Assembly (NCBI RefSeq): GCF_040703035.1
Contig: NZ_CP159996.1
Span: 1,708,001-1,772,000 of the forward strand
DNA: 64,000 bases
Reading direction: 5' to 3'
Origin: Terribacillus aidingensis
Lineage (GTDB): Bacteria > Bacillota > Bacilli > Bacillales > Amphibacillaceae
A program made the translations under genes and the position numbers. The notes below the pieces were generated by a model that ran no database searches, was not told the origin of the DNA, and was given only the letters and a program-made list of their open reading frames with translations. Below, one piece after another: positions 25,008-34,125 of the stretch (positions within the stretch are counted from its first letter, which is position 1; every line of letters starts with the position of its first letter).

Positions 25008-26477
25008 CTATCCCTGTAATATTGCTTGTGCTGTCAATTTCCCGCTCAAAGTGACCATTGGTGTACCGCCTCCTGGATGTGTCGAACCACCAGCAAACCA
25101 AAGACCTTTAATATGAGTATCTTTATTCGGTATCCGGAAAAAGGCTTGCTGGAATTTGTTCGAACTCATCCCATAGATAGCCCCCCGAAAAGCGCGAGTC
25201 CGCACCGCTAAATCAGCTGGTGTCTGGAGCTTTTCAAAGATTATATTTTTTGATAAAGCAATCAGACCCTTCTCTTCAAACTGCCGGATAAGCTGTTTTT
25301 TATACCATTCTTTCTCATGCAGCTGGTTCATGCCAGTAAGATATGGTGCATTTGCAAGAATGAACAAATTGCTCATATTGGCAGGTGCCTGTTCGGGTTC
25401 ACTTGCTCCCGAAAAACAAATATAAAGTGTTGGTTCTTCGACATACTGCTTCTTCTTAAAGATCGAAGAAAATTCTTTCTCATAATCGGAAGAAAAGAAA
25501 ACATTATGATGAGCTAATGCAGCGTAGCGCTTTTTAACACCTAATAGCATCGTAAAGCCCGACAAGGAAGGTTCGAACTTCTTTATTTTATGATCAGGGA
25601 AATGCGGCCGCTCAGACTCATCCAATAGTCCGCTGTACAAGCTTAGGGCATCTCCGTTTCCGATAAGCGTATCACAAGCATAGTCACCTTTGGTAGTCGT
25701 AACCCCTGTCACGGTACCTCGGCTTGTCTGTATACTGGTCACGTCGGTTTCTTTTTCAATGTGAACACCTAACTCCACAGCCAGCTTTTCAAATGCTTCC
25801 ACGAGTTTGTATGTGCCGCCTTTAATGCCATACACTCCTTCCCCCGCTTCCAGAAATGCCAGCATGGCAAAGATGGATGGTGCTTGATAAGGAGAGGACC
25901 CGACATATGTCGCATACCTGCCGAACAGACGTAATGTATTCGGATGCCGGAAGTATCGTTTTAATAGAGATTGAAACGATTGTATCGGGCGAATTTTAGC
26001 AAAATTGCGCAAAAGCTCCGGCTGCAGTTTTTCCTTCAGTAGAAATAGAGGTTTATGAAGAAATGCCCTTTCAGAAATTTGAAACAGCTTCTTGCTTTCA
26101 GCAAGAAAAGCAGGATAAGCCCTTGCGTCAGCCTTACTATAGACGGCCAGCTGTTCCTGCATCTTCTCAACGTCTGCTGTCAGCTCGACAATGCTCCCAT
26201 CAGGAAAAAAATTCTTCCCAATTGGTGTAATTGGGTAGAAGGACAAATAATCTCGGCTGTCCCTTCCTGTATCATGGAATACTTGTTCAAAAATGTGCTT
26301 TAGCGTGATTGTACTTGGTCCTAAATCAAAATGGAAACCATCCTGGTTAACCTGTTGAAGCTTGCCGCCAAGTGTTTTATTCTTTTCAAGTATTCTTACA
26401 TTCCAGCCAGCATGGGCAAGATATATACTGGTCGTTAAACCACCTAATCCGCCCCCGATGATGATAGCACGTTTCAT
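25008..26477 (-). CDS. CrtP/CrtNb-like diapocarotenoid oxidase
   Basis: A 489-residue FAD-dependent enzyme of the phytoene-desaturase family. The N-terminal dinucleotide site is IIIGGGLGGLTTSIYLAHAG, followed by GFHFDLGPSTITL; the C-terminal FAD motif is WFAGGSTHPGGGTPMVTLSG. Details such as KYVGSSxYxAPSI-like and RGAIYG segments resemble S. aureus CrtP (4,4'-diaponeurosporene oxidase) more than CrtN, so oxidation of a terminal methyl group is the likely step. AGGAG stands 9 bases before the ATG, which overlaps the glycosyltransferase stop codon (ATGA). Confidence 0.85.
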   Translation of the reverse strand: MKRAIIIGGGLGGLTTSIYLAHAGWNVRILEKNKTLGGKLQQVNQDGFHFDLGPSTITLKHIFEQVFHDTGRDSRDYLSFYPITPIGKNFFPDGSIVELTADVEKMQEQLAVYSKADARAYPAFLAESKKLFQISERAFLHKPLFLLKEKLQPELLRNFAKIRPIQSFQSLLKRYFRHPNTLRLFGRYATYVGSSPYQAPSIFAMLAFLEAGEGVYGIKGGTYKLVEAFEKLAVELGVHIEKETDVTSIQTSRGTVTGVTTTKGDYACDTLIGNGDALSLYSGLLDESERPHFPDHKIKKFEPSLSGFTMLLGVKKRYAALAHHNVFFSSDYEKEFSSIFKKKQYVEEPTLYICFSGASEPEQAPANMSNLFILANAPYLTGMNQLHEKEWYKKQLIRQFEEKGLIALSKNIIFEKLQTPADLAVRTRAFRGAIYGMSSNKFQQAFFRIPNKDTHIKGLWFAGGSTHPGGGTPMVTLSGKLTAQAILQG

Positions 26478-27595
26478 TCGTAATATCTCCTGCCTTTCCA
26501 TTCATATCCCTCTTTTTGTTTATGAATCCTTACTGCATCCAGAGCAAGCAAAATAAAACAGGTACATGCAATTGGGTAGAGAAAGAATGTATACCAGCTT
26601 GTCTTAGCTTGAAAATCAATGAAAAATTTAATGATAGCTCCGATCATATAAGCCAAAGCTGCTGCAAGCGCCGTTTGCTTAGTGCCAATCAATAGAGCAG
26701 AAACAAAGCAAACTGTCGGTACAACATATATCAGTGCATATAACACACATATAAATAAAGTAAGGAATATATTGCTTCCCGTCCCCGTGAAAATATTTTT
26801 CCGGAATCCGAGCCACACAGAACGGTTAGCCTCGTACATTCGCATACTGGCGAATTTTTCACCGCGCAGCAAAGCGACTGGAAACTGAGACCGTTTCATC
26901 AGACGCATAAGTTCGATATCATCCACTATGGCAGATTTGATAGCAGCATGACCGCCAGCATTCTGATAACTTTCCTTGTGAATACAAATGAACGCACCGT
27001 GAGCTGCAGTGAATTTAGGATCTTGGGCTTTCGTTACTTGTCGAATTGGTAAGTGGCAAATGACGAGGAAAACCATGAATGGTACAAGCATGCGTTCAAG
27101 AAAAGTATGAACACGCTGCCTCGGAAAAGCAGATATCATATGATAACGACCGTCAAGATATGGCTGAAGCAGCACAAGCCCACTTTTCTCCACTGTCACA
27201 TCCGCATCGAGAAACAGCAGCCAGTCCCCTTCCGCATATTGCCCCAATTGATGACAAGCATAGTTTTTACCTGTCCAGCCCGAAGGCAGCTCCTTGCCTT
27301 GAATTAGTTTCAAGTTCTTTAGCTTATGCTGGAATTGCTGCACAATAGCAGCTGTTCCATCCGTTGACTGATCATCCAATACAAGAATTTCTTTTATGTA
27401 GTCCTGTTGCGGTATCAGACTCTCAAGTAACTGTCCAATGTTATCTGCTTCATTTCGTGCGGGTACCAGTATGCTCAATGGCTTGACCGCAGGACTTCTT
27501 TGCGTGAAGCTTTTCGGAAAAGCGGTGCTGTTATACAGCACCCAAATCAGCTGAAGTAGAAGCAGGAAGTTGATTATTAATAATAGTACAAGCAT
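26474..27595 (-). CDS. Carotenoid glycosyltransferase, GT2 (CrtQ-like)
   Basis: A 373-residue membrane-associated family 2 glycosyltransferase. It begins with a hydrophobic helix, then LSILVPARNEADN near residue 43, VLDDQSTDGTA, GWTGKNYACHQ, the metal-binding FLDADVTVE and a block of C-terminal transmembrane helices (about 275-350). This layout matches CrtQ of staphyloxanthin synthesis, which glucosylates the carotenoid acid. AAGGGGA precedes the ATG, 14 bases after the acyltransferase. The sugar and acceptor are inferred from the cluster. Confidence 0.87.
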   Translation of the reverse strand: MLVLLLIINFLLLLQLIWVLYNSTAFPKSFTQRSPAVKPLSILVPARNEADNIGQLLESLIPQQDYIKEILVLDDQSTDGTAAIVQQFQHKLKNLKLIQGKELPSGWTGKNYACHQLGQYAEGDWLLFLDADVTVEKSGLVLLQPYLDGRYHMISAFPRQRVHTFLERMLVPFMVFLVICHLPIRQVTKAQDPKFTAAHGAFICIHKESYQNAGGHAAIKSAIVDDIELMRLMKRSQFPVALLRGEKFASMRMYEANRSVWLGFRKNIFTGTGSNIFLTLFICVLYALIYVVPTVCFVSALLIGTKQTALAAALAYMIGAIIKFFIDFQAKTSWYTFFLYPIACTCFILLALDAVRIHKQKEGYEWKGRRYYE

Positions 27596-27609
27596 AACGC
27601 ATCCCCTTC

Positions 27610-28272
27610 CTAGCTGATCTGTTCCTGGGACTCCATGCGCAGCTCCCCGATGATCGTCTGTTTATGCTCGTCTGCTTGTTCTTCCAGTAGTTTAGATAAA
27701 TACATACTGACACTGGAACGTGTCATGCTTTCCCAGTTCTCCTGAATCGGTTTACCGAAGTGCAAGGAAGCAATGGGCTTCTTTTCTTCCCCGAAATGAT
27801 AATGTAAAGTAACCGGGACGACCGGTACCTGCTTCTGATGCAGCAAATAACCTATTCCCGTCCCAAAAAGATATGGTCGCTGGTCTTGATGCAAAATCTG
27901 ACCCTGGGGAAACAGCCAAACGCAGCTGCCCGTTTCCAGCAGCTGTGTTGCATATTGAAGGGAAGCGACAACATCGCGAATTCTTGTTTTGTTAATGGAG
28001 AAGGCACCGAGCTTGCGAAAGAAGCGATAATTTTCCAGTCCTTCTTGGGCCATCAGCATATAATGATTGCCTCTCAAATGATCTTCCACAACCTGGAAGA
28101 TTAGCAGTCCATCCCACCAAGAACTGTGATTTGCAATATAAATGACGGGTACTTCTGGTGTCTGGACATGTCCGGTAGCTTCAACACGTTCAAAGTTACG
28201 AGGAAGCAAATAATACCGTTGATAAGCAGCGAAAAGTTTAATGAACCATCGCTTTTTTTCTGCTTGAATCAA
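27610..28272 (-). CDS. PlsC-type acyltransferase of the carotenoid cluster, TTG start
   Basis: A 220-residue LPLAT-family enzyme with the catalytic HX4D in NHSSWWDG (residues 48-55), FSINKTRIRD and a FPQGQILH element in place of the usual FPEGTRS. It probably adds a fatty acyl chain to the sugar of the glycosyl-carotenoid, as seen in related bacilli; it is not homologous to S. aureus CrtO, which does that step there. The TTG start has GGAGG 7 bases upstream and overlaps the preceding gene by 35 bases; an upstream in-frame start has no such site. Confidence 0.82.
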   Translation of the reverse strand: MIQAEKKRWFIKLFAAYQRYYLLPRNFERVEATGHVQTPEVPVIYIANHSSWWDGLLIFQVVEDHLRGNHYMLMAQEGLENYRFFRKLGAFSINKTRIRDVVASLQYATQLLETGSCVWLFPQGQILHQDQRPYLFGTGIGYLLHQKQVPVVPVTLHYHFGEEKKPIASLHFGKPIQENWESMTRSSVSMYLSKLLEEQADEHKQTIIGELRMESQEQIS

Positions 28273-28969
28273 ACACTCTCCTCCCTTCTGTAACAAGAAT
28301 GAACAGAATGGCCAGACAAGCAACAAGGATGAAACCTTTCTTCAGAGCCAGCAGACCGAAAAACAGGAACATCAATTCCAATAATCGATACGACTGAACT
28401 GACGGCTTCACTCCCCTTTGCAATGGAAACACTAATGACAGAATAGCAGCCAGGAAAAACCATGTAATAAAATTCGTTGCCGGAATCCCATAATAAAAAC
28501 CGCCATTATCCCATTGCCAAAAGTCCCAAGCTAATGCGACAGGATCAAGTATTAAATCAATGAATACGACCCATATACCAGTTTCCAAAGCCCGCAGCCA
28601 CTTATTTTGCTGTGTACTGATCATAGTGCTGTTAACGATAAAACCAACCCAGGCAATGGCGATTGTAAAGGGTACTCCCAACACATGATACCCGAGCATG
28701 GTCGTATATCCGTAATCGCCGAACGGAAATCCTGTATAAACACTTAGTGCTTCAATGAGCAGTGTAGTAACACCGATGATTAACAGAACAGCGGTCGTTT
28801 TGATCTTTTTCGTGTTATGGAAGAAATATGCTTTGCTTTCTGCCAGAACGGATGCCGTATAAAGAATCATAAAAATACTATTAGCAAAGTAGAGCCATTC
28901 CGGCAGCTCCCAGAATAAAAGAAGCACCAGTCCTATAAACAGCCAAACAGCAAAGATACGATACATCAT
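28238..28969 (-). CDS. CruF-like carotenoid biosynthesis membrane protein (DUF422)
   Basis: A 243-residue polytopic membrane protein with about seven helices. Segments such as ESKAYFFHNTK, ALSVYTGFPFGDYGYT, GVPFTIAIAWVGFI, DLILDPVALAWDFWQW and GFYYGIPATNFITWF are characteristic of the CruF/DUF422 carotenoid family, whose studied members are carotenoid hydratases. Here hydration of an end group would create a hydroxyl for glycosylation; that is inference. It begins at ATGATG overlapping the crtM stop (ATGA). Confidence 0.85.
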   Translation of the reverse strand: MMYRIFAVWLFIGLVLLLFWELPEWLYFANSIFMILYTASVLAESKAYFFHNTKKIKTTAVLLIIGVTTLLIEALSVYTGFPFGDYGYTTMLGYHVLGVPFTIAIAWVGFIVNSTMISTQQNKWLRALETGIWVVFIDLILDPVALAWDFWQWDNGGFYYGIPATNFITWFFLAAILSLVFPLQRGVKPSVQSYRLLELMFLFFGLLALKKGFILVACLAILFILVTEGRRVFDSSRKKAMVH

Positions 28970-29820
28970 GTAATCGATTCCTTTTTCCTCGCCTTTTTGG
29001 CAGCTTTGTAAAGTGCTAGTTTACGTGACTGCGGTACATATGCACGCTTATGGAATACATCATAATCATTTTCCTTGATTGCATCCATGATTGCTGCATA
29101 ATAGCTGCTTGCCAAGGTGATTGCAAATGCACTCGATTCGGGATACGTATTCAAACCTTCCAGACCCTCTTCAAACCAATTGTCAGCAGTAGTTATCAAG
29201 TCATCAATCACCTGATTGAACGAAAACGATAGTTCCTGGGCATAAAACGCTTCTTCTGTATAGTCATAGGCTGACATGATAGACAGCGGAACATATCGTC
29301 GACCGCGCTCCAAGTCCTCTCCGATATCCCGCAGGATATTGACAATTTGCATTGCCTTACCAAGCTTGATTCCTGCTTGAACAATTTGCTCTGACGGGTA
29401 ATCATGCAATACCGGCAGCAGCATTTCGCCGACAGATCCGGCTACGTGGTAGCAATAGTTTTCCAGCTGTTCAAATGTTTTGTAATGCGTATGCTCCTCA
29501 TCCATGCGCTGACCCTTTATCTGGGTGAAGAACGGCGCTGGTTCCAGATTTGGAAAAGTGTCGAACAGCCAGCGAAGGGAAGGCCAGATAAAATGCCCTT
29601 CCGCTTGGCTGAGATGGTGAAAGTTCCACTCCAGCTCGTCCAGCGTATAAGCGCTGTTTTCAGGTTCATCCATGCTGTCATCAATCATCCGGCAGAAAGT
29701 ATAAATAACAAAAACAGCTTCCTTACGCGGAGAAGGAAGCTCGCGAAAAGCTTGATAAAAGCTCGCGGAGTGCTGCTTCATCGCCTTCTCACACGCCTTT
29801 GCGTACGGTTTCTTGAGCAT
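28966..29820 (-). CDS. crtM: Dehydrosqualene (diapophytoene) synthase CrtM
   Basis: Condenses two farnesyl diphosphates into the C30 backbone 4,4'-diapophytoene. The 284 residues have both aspartate-rich motifs: YTFCRMIDDSMDE near residue 50 and NILRDIGEDLERGRRY near residue 170. I use the ATG with GAGGTGG 6 bases upstream, giving a 32-base overlap with the preceding desaturase gene. C30 rather than C40 specificity is inferred from the CrtN/CrtP-type partners; a squalene synthase role is less likely for the same reason. Confidence 0.92.
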   Translation of the reverse strand: MLKKPYAKACEKAMKQHSASFYQAFRELPSPRKEAVFVIYTFCRMIDDSMDEPENSAYTLDELEWNFHHLSQAEGHFIWPSLRWLFDTFPNLEPAPFFTQIKGQRMDEEHTHYKTFEQLENYCYHVAGSVGEMLLPVLHDYPSEQIVQAGIKLGKAMQIVNILRDIGEDLERGRRYVPLSIMSAYDYTEEAFYAQELSFSFNQVIDDLITTADNWFEEGLEGLNTYPESSAFAITLASSYYAAIMDAIKENDYDVFHKRAYVPQSRKLALYKAAKKARKKESIT

Positions 29821-31270
29821 AGTCTCCCACCTCACTCTTTATTAGGTCACTTAAATTCTTCGCTCCTTGCATGACGATCGGTACACCTCCGCCTGGATGG
29901 ACAGAAGCGCCGACAGCATAAAGTCCTTCAATATCGAATGGTTTGTTCTGCGGGCGGAAGCCTCCTGATTGAAGCAGGTTCGGAGCTATTCCAAAGCTCC
30001 CTCCTTGATACAGCCCAGCTTGACTTGCATCGGCCGGGGTCCTTACCTTCAGCCATTCAATTGATCCCAACAATTCTGGCAGCAGCGTCTGCTCTGCTTT
30101 GTGAAGAACACGTTCAACGAGTAAGTCTTGCTGCTGATCCCAATTGATATGGTCGCCGGATGGAACTGGGACTAGGAAATATAATGCCGATTTTCCGGCA
30201 GGAGCACATGACGGATCTATTGAACACGGATTGAATACATAAAAGGACGGGTCATCTGGGATAGTCCTGGACTCAAAAATAGCTTTCATATTTAGCTGGA
30301 ACTGTTCAGGTAGCACAAATTGATGTGTTTGCAGCTCTTCCCATTTTCGATTGGTACCTGCATAAATGAGCAGGCAGCCACTGGAGGCAGCAGGCTGCTT
30401 TTTCTTTTTTGCTTTATTATCATCAAGTAAAGAATGAATGGCAGGAAAGTCACCGTTGAACACTACATTATCAAAAGGCTGGTATACTCCGTCCATCTCG
30501 ATACCGCTTACTCGTTTCCCATTCTTCCGGATTTTTTCCACTTTCGAATTGTATTCAATAGTGACACCGCGTTTTTCACAATAAGAAACCAACGTTTCGA
30601 TCAGTCCCGCATAGCCTCCTTTCACATACCAGATACCGTGCTCATGCTCGCTATAAGAAATGAGGCCATAAATTGCAGGAGTCGTATAAGGAGAACCTCC
30701 TATATACAAGGATTGGAGTGCATAAGCATCTTGCAGCTTCGGTTCAGTGAAATAATCACTGATAAAAGAATGAACATTACGGTAAGCTTTTGATTTATAA
30801 AGGAAACGCAGGTTGCTTGTCGTAAAGAAACGTAACCTGTTCGAAAAGCCCCGCTCCAAAAATTGACTCACCCCAAATCGGTATACGTTTTTCATATCGC
30901 GCATGAATTGATCAAATTGTGGCGCAGAATTTGGAAACTTCTCCAGTAATTCTTCTTTCTGCTTTGTAGGATCGGCATATTTTGTATACGCAGTACCATC
31001 CGCGTAATGAATCCGGTAAAGCGGATCACATTTAATCAGCTCAAGATCCTTCTGGGGAATAGCGCATGACTCCAATACACTGCGAATCATATCGGGCAGA
31101 AGGACAATTGTCGGACCTTGGTCGATTCGGAACATGCCGTCAGTTTCGTACTGCATACGCCCACCGGGATTCGACTGCTGTTCAAAGATCGTAACCTCAT
31201 GTCCCTGTCTTTCCAGAAGCAGTGCAGTTGTTAGCCCACCGATACCTGCACCGATAATTGCCGTTCTCAC
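29789..31270 (-). CDS. crtN: Diapophytoene desaturase CrtN-like, GTG start
   Basis: A 493-residue FAD-dependent desaturase. The FAD site is AIIGAGIGGLTTALLLERQGH at the N-terminus, followed by FRIDQGPTIVLLPD, close to the CrtN GPTIVMMPD block; the C-terminal motif is AVGASVHPGGGVPIVMQGAK. Of the three paralogues here it looks most like S. aureus CrtN, which introduces conjugated double bases' worth of unsaturation into diapophytoene. The start is GTG within GTGA, overlapping the stop of the upstream paralogue, with GAAGGTG as ribosome-binding site. Confidence 0.85.
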   Translation of the reverse strand: MRTAIIGAGIGGLTTALLLERQGHEVTIFEQQSNPGGRMQYETDGMFRIDQGPTIVLLPDMIRSVLESCAIPQKDLELIKCDPLYRIHYADGTAYTKYADPTKQKEELLEKFPNSAPQFDQFMRDMKNVYRFGVSQFLERGFSNRLRFFTTSNLRFLYKSKAYRNVHSFISDYFTEPKLQDAYALQSLYIGGSPYTTPAIYGLISYSEHEHGIWYVKGGYAGLIETLVSYCEKRGVTIEYNSKVEKIRKNGKRVSGIEMDGVYQPFDNVVFNGDFPAIHSLLDDNKAKKKKQPAASSGCLLIYAGTNRKWEELQTHQFVLPEQFQLNMKAIFESRTIPDDPSFYVFNPCSIDPSCAPAGKSALYFLVPVPSGDHINWDQQQDLLVERVLHKAEQTLLPELLGSIEWLKVRTPADASQAGLYQGGSFGIAPNLLQSGGFRPQNKPFDIEGLYAVGASVHPGGGVPIVMQGAKNLSDLIKSEVGDYAQETVRKGV

Positions 31271-32790
31271 ATCGGCACCTTCTTCCGAGAGAAATTTATC
31301 ATCCGATAAGTTTTCACTCCATTATTTTTCTCCACTAGATCGGCACTGATCTTTGCTGACTGAAAAATGGTTGGCAGTCCGCTGCCCGGATGCGTTCCTC
31401 CACCAACAAGGTAACAATGGGATAGCTCTTTCACTTGATTATGAGGTCGGTTGTACATCATTTGATCAAGTGAATGAGCAAGATTAAATACTGCTCCATG
31501 CTGAATATTCATCGCTTCCCAATCTGACGGGGAGATACAATGCTCTGTTTCAATCAGAGCCTCTATATTCTCAATACCGGTTTCACGAGCAAGGATATCC
31601 AGCATTTTCTGCCGTATACGAGGACTTGCTTCGTTCCAATCAATGTCAGCCTCCGTATTCGGCACTGGCATCAGCAAATATGCTGTAGACTTTCCAGCAG
31701 GTGCCGTTGTCGGATCAAGTTTCGTCGGATAGTGAATGTAGACGGACGGATCCTTTGAAAGAACGAACTGTTCTGTCATCTCTTCTACATTCTTTTTGTA
31801 GTCATCTGCAAAGACAACCATATGATGAGGAAGGTCGACTTCTTGCTTCAAACCTAGATAAAGCATGAAGGTTGAGCAGGAATATTTTTTATTCTCCGTT
31901 TTCTTCCGGAATTTCTTCTTCCACCTACCATCAAATAAATGATGCATGCTATAACTGTAATCCGCATTGATAATTACTTCGTCAGCATGTACGACATGAC
32001 CATCTTCCAGACGAATACCTGTTGCCCGTTTGCCTTCTGTAAGAACTTGAGCAACAGGTTTTCCGGTATGGACAATGCCTCCGTACTCCTCAATCACCTG
32101 CCGCATCGCTTCACAAATTCGATTTACGCCACCTATGGGATGGTACAAACCGAACTTATGCTCAAGATAAGAAAGTATCGTGAATGTACCAGGACACTTC
32201 CAGGGTGACATTCCTAAGTATTTTGCTTGGAAGGTAAAAGCATATTTTAATCGTTCATCATTAAAATAGGTAGAAAGCTTACTATATACTGTCTGAAACA
32301 TATCCAGTTTCGGCAGCGCATGCAGCACGTCCTTAGTCAGATACGTGCGTTTATGTACGAAAGGACGGCGCAGAAGTTTTTCCACTCTGTCGAACTTCTC
32401 CCCCTCTTTTTCCATGAACTGAATGAATCCTTCGCTTTCGCCAGGAAAGACCCGCTCGATTTCATCCAGCATATCTTGTCTGTCGACTCGCGGTGTAAAA
32501 GTGACGTCCCCAAACCGAAGCGTATATAATGGATCTAGTCGATGCAGCTGAACGTAATCGTTAAGATTTCGATCCGCTTCCTCGAAAAGCTCCTCCAGAA
32601 GCTGAGGCATCATGAAGAAGGTCGCACCAAGATCAAATTGGAACTCGCCTTGCTTCAAACGTGAAGTCCGGCCGCCAATCACATCATTTTTCTCATATAT
32701 TTCTACGTTATACCCTTTGGCTGCAAGCAGCATCCCAGCTGTCAGCCCCCCAGGACCAGCTCCGATAACTGCTACTTTTTTCTTAGTCAA
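31267..32790 (-). CDS. CrtI/CrtN-family FAD oxidoreductase, first gene of carotenoid cluster, TTG start
   Basis: A 507-residue member of the phytoene-desaturase family, with VAVIGAGPGGLTAGMLLAAKGY and GGRTSRLKQGEFQFDLGATFFMMP segments at the N-terminus and LVGGGTHPGSGLPTIFQSAK at the C-terminus. It is the third paralogue of this family in the cluster. Three such enzymes (CrtN, CrtNb, CrtNc) occur in other pigmented bacilli, where the extra one oxidises the end group further; this gene may be that one, but the exact step cannot be read from sequence. The TTG start has GGAGG 8 bases upstream and lies about 20 bases from the SigB-like promoter. Confidence 0.8.
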   Translation of the reverse strand: MTKKKVAVIGAGPGGLTAGMLLAAKGYNVEIYEKNDVIGGRTSRLKQGEFQFDLGATFFMMPQLLEELFEEADRNLNDYVQLHRLDPLYTLRFGDVTFTPRVDRQDMLDEIERVFPGESEGFIQFMEKEGEKFDRVEKLLRRPFVHKRTYLTKDVLHALPKLDMFQTVYSKLSTYFNDERLKYAFTFQAKYLGMSPWKCPGTFTILSYLEHKFGLYHPIGGVNRICEAMRQVIEEYGGIVHTGKPVAQVLTEGKRATGIRLEDGHVVHADEVIINADYSYSMHHLFDGRWKKKFRKKTENKKYSCSTFMLYLGLKQEVDLPHHMVVFADDYKKNVEEMTEQFVLSKDPSVYIHYPTKLDPTTAPAGKSTAYLLMPVPNTEADIDWNEASPRIRQKMLDILARETGIENIEALIETEHCISPSDWEAMNIQHGAVFNLAHSLDQMMYNRPHNQVKELSHCYLVGGGTHPGSGLPTIFQSAKISADLVEKNNGVKTYRMINFSRKKVPM

Positions 32791-32819
32791 CGGTCAGACC
32801 TCCATTTCAATAGTCCCCT

Positions 32820-32845
32820 TTACCCCGTTCGCCTTATGAAGAAAC
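32820..32845 (-). promoter_or_regulatory. SigB-like promoter of the carotenoid cluster
   Basis: On the minus strand GTTTCT, 14 bases and GGGTAA match the general-stress sigma factor pattern (GTTTAA-N12/15-GGGTAT). The predicted start lies about 20 bases before the first gene. No SigA promoter of comparable quality is visible in the gap. Confidence 0.62.
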
Positions 32846-32869
32846 CTATCGAACGATAAATAAAAAAAA

Positions 32870-32908
32870 GAAAAAAGGACCCAAAATGTAAAAACACTTT
32901 GGGTCCTT
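32870..32908 (-). terminator. Terminator of cdd
   Basis: GGACCCAAA and TTTGGGTCC form a stem with a 12-base loop; on the minus strand it is followed by a long T-rich run. It separates cdd from the carotenoid cluster. Confidence 0.88.
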
Positions 32909-32924
32909 GAATCAATGTTGATTG

Positions 32925-33341
32925 TTACTGCGCAGCTTTTTCGTCAGAGTAGAGATCTTCTGGCTGGAATGAAAACGGTAGCAGCTCTTCCATAGTAACT
33001 GTCTTTGAAACGCCATTCATGTTCGAAATGTGGATGACAGCATCCTGCGGGAAGAATTCAGCCATTACCTGGCGGCACGATCCGCATGGCGGAACTGGAC
33101 GTTCTGTATTCGCAACAACTGCGATTTCAGAGAACTCCCTTTCGCCGTTTGCAATTGCTTGGAAAATTGCTGTTCGTTCAGCACAGCATGTAACTGGATA
33201 AGCAGCATTTTCGATATTGCATCCTTGATAAACTTTTCCTGCCTTTGTCAGTACTGCAGCACCTACTCCAAATTTAGAATAAGGTATATATGCCCGTTCT
33301 CTTGCTTCTTTAGCCAGATTAATCAATTCTTCTTTCGTCAT
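32925..33341 (-). CDS. cdd: Cytidine deaminase
   Basis: Deaminates cytidine and deoxycytidine in pyrimidine salvage. The 138 residues contain the zinc and catalytic motifs CCAERTAIF (about residues 52-60) and PVPPCGSCRQVMAEF (about 84-98), plus GVGAAVLT and GCNIENAAYPVT. The ATG chosen starts MTKEELINLA behind GAGGGAG; a longer in-frame form is not supported. It overlaps the end of the yppE-like gene by 23 bases. Confidence 0.96.
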   Translation of the reverse strand: MTKEELINLAKEARERAYIPYSKFGVGAAVLTKAGKVYQGCNIENAAYPVTCCAERTAIFQAIANGEREFSEIAVVANTERPVPPCGSCRQVMAEFFPQDAVIHISNMNGVSKTVTMEELLPFSFQPEDLYSDEKAAQ

Positions 33342-33726
33342 TGTTTTCTCCCTCTCCGTTGTATCCTTCAATTCGGTCCAAATCTTCATCTAGCAATTGG
33401 ATGACGTAGCCGATTGATTGATGATAATCCATATATCGTTCTGACTTGATGTCTATGTAATAACTATGCAGAATGATTAAATGGACATTTTCTTCTGTAG
33501 ACTGTACCTGCTGCGGATGCACACTGACCTCGCGCTGCTGGACAAATTCCTCCGCAGCCTGATGCCACTTCCTAAGCAGCAGATACATTGGTTCTGTTTC
33601 CTTCTTGACCATCTCAAAAAAAGCTTTATCATGCTTTTCGCTTGGAGGCTCATGCGTAAGGAAGCGCTCTTTCAAACGTGCCATCAAGTCGGATAGCTGC
33701 TTATTATATATCTGTAATGTAGTCAA
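33319..33726 (-). CDS. yppE: YppE-like protein (DUF1798), TTG start
   Basis: A 135-residue soluble, largely helical protein. The C-terminal segment HLIILHSYYIDIKSERYMDYHQSI is typical of YppE/DUF1798, for which structures but no function are known. AAGGGG precedes the TTG start. The position near yppC and recU agrees with the B. subtilis ypp gene order. Confidence 0.78.
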   Translation of the reverse strand: MTTLQIYNKQLSDLMARLKERFLTHEPPSEKHDKAFFEMVKKETEPMYLLLRKWHQAAEEFVQQREVSVHPQQVQSTEENVHLIILHSYYIDIKSERYMDYHQSIGYVIQLLDEDLDRIEGYNGEGENNDERRID

Positions 33727-33771
33727 TATAACCCCTTCTCTGCTTATCGTGTTGTTCTATTATACAAGCAG

Positions 33772-33987
33772 TCAGGCTAATTTACCATGCTCATGATCCC
33801 ATTTATCATGCTTTTTATCCAGCTGGGACTCTGCTTGGAGCACTCGTTCAATAAGAGGCTGTTTTAACGTCGTCCTGGAACGGTTCGCCTGTACGGTGAG
33901 TCTTTGGTCCAATTTCCGATATGCGCCAGTCAGCTGGAACAGAGCCAGCTGCAATTCTTCTTTGGTCACACCATTTTGCTTGTTCAT
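33772..33987 (-). CDS. Small helical protein of unknown function in the ypp region
   Basis: A 71-residue charged helical protein starting MNKQNGVTKEELQLALFQLTGAYRKLDQRLT. AAAGGGGG lies before the chosen ATG. It stands where yppD and yppF lie in B. subtilis, but I cannot confirm homology to either. No signal peptide, membrane helix or catalytic motif is visible. Confidence 0.55.
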   Translation of the reverse strand: MNKQNGVTKEELQLALFQLTGAYRKLDQRLTVQANRSRTTLKQPLIERVLQAESQLDKKHDKWDHEHGKLA

Positions 33988-34075
33988 CCGTATGCCCCCT
34001 TTTTCCTTACTGTTTCTGCCCATTTAAGACTTCTCCTGCACAGTTGACAAAACAACAAAAAATACGGGCACATTC

Positions 34076-34105
34076 GCATGATTCAGAGCTGTTTCGCTCA
34101 TCCTA
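34076..34105 (+). promoter_or_regulatory. SigG-type promoter of sspM
   Basis: GCATG, 18 bases and CATCCTA match the forespore SigG pattern GCATR-N18-CATNMTA, 20 bases before the sspM start. Confidence 0.72.
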
Positions 34106-34125
34106 ACTATAAAGGAGGGTGAAAG

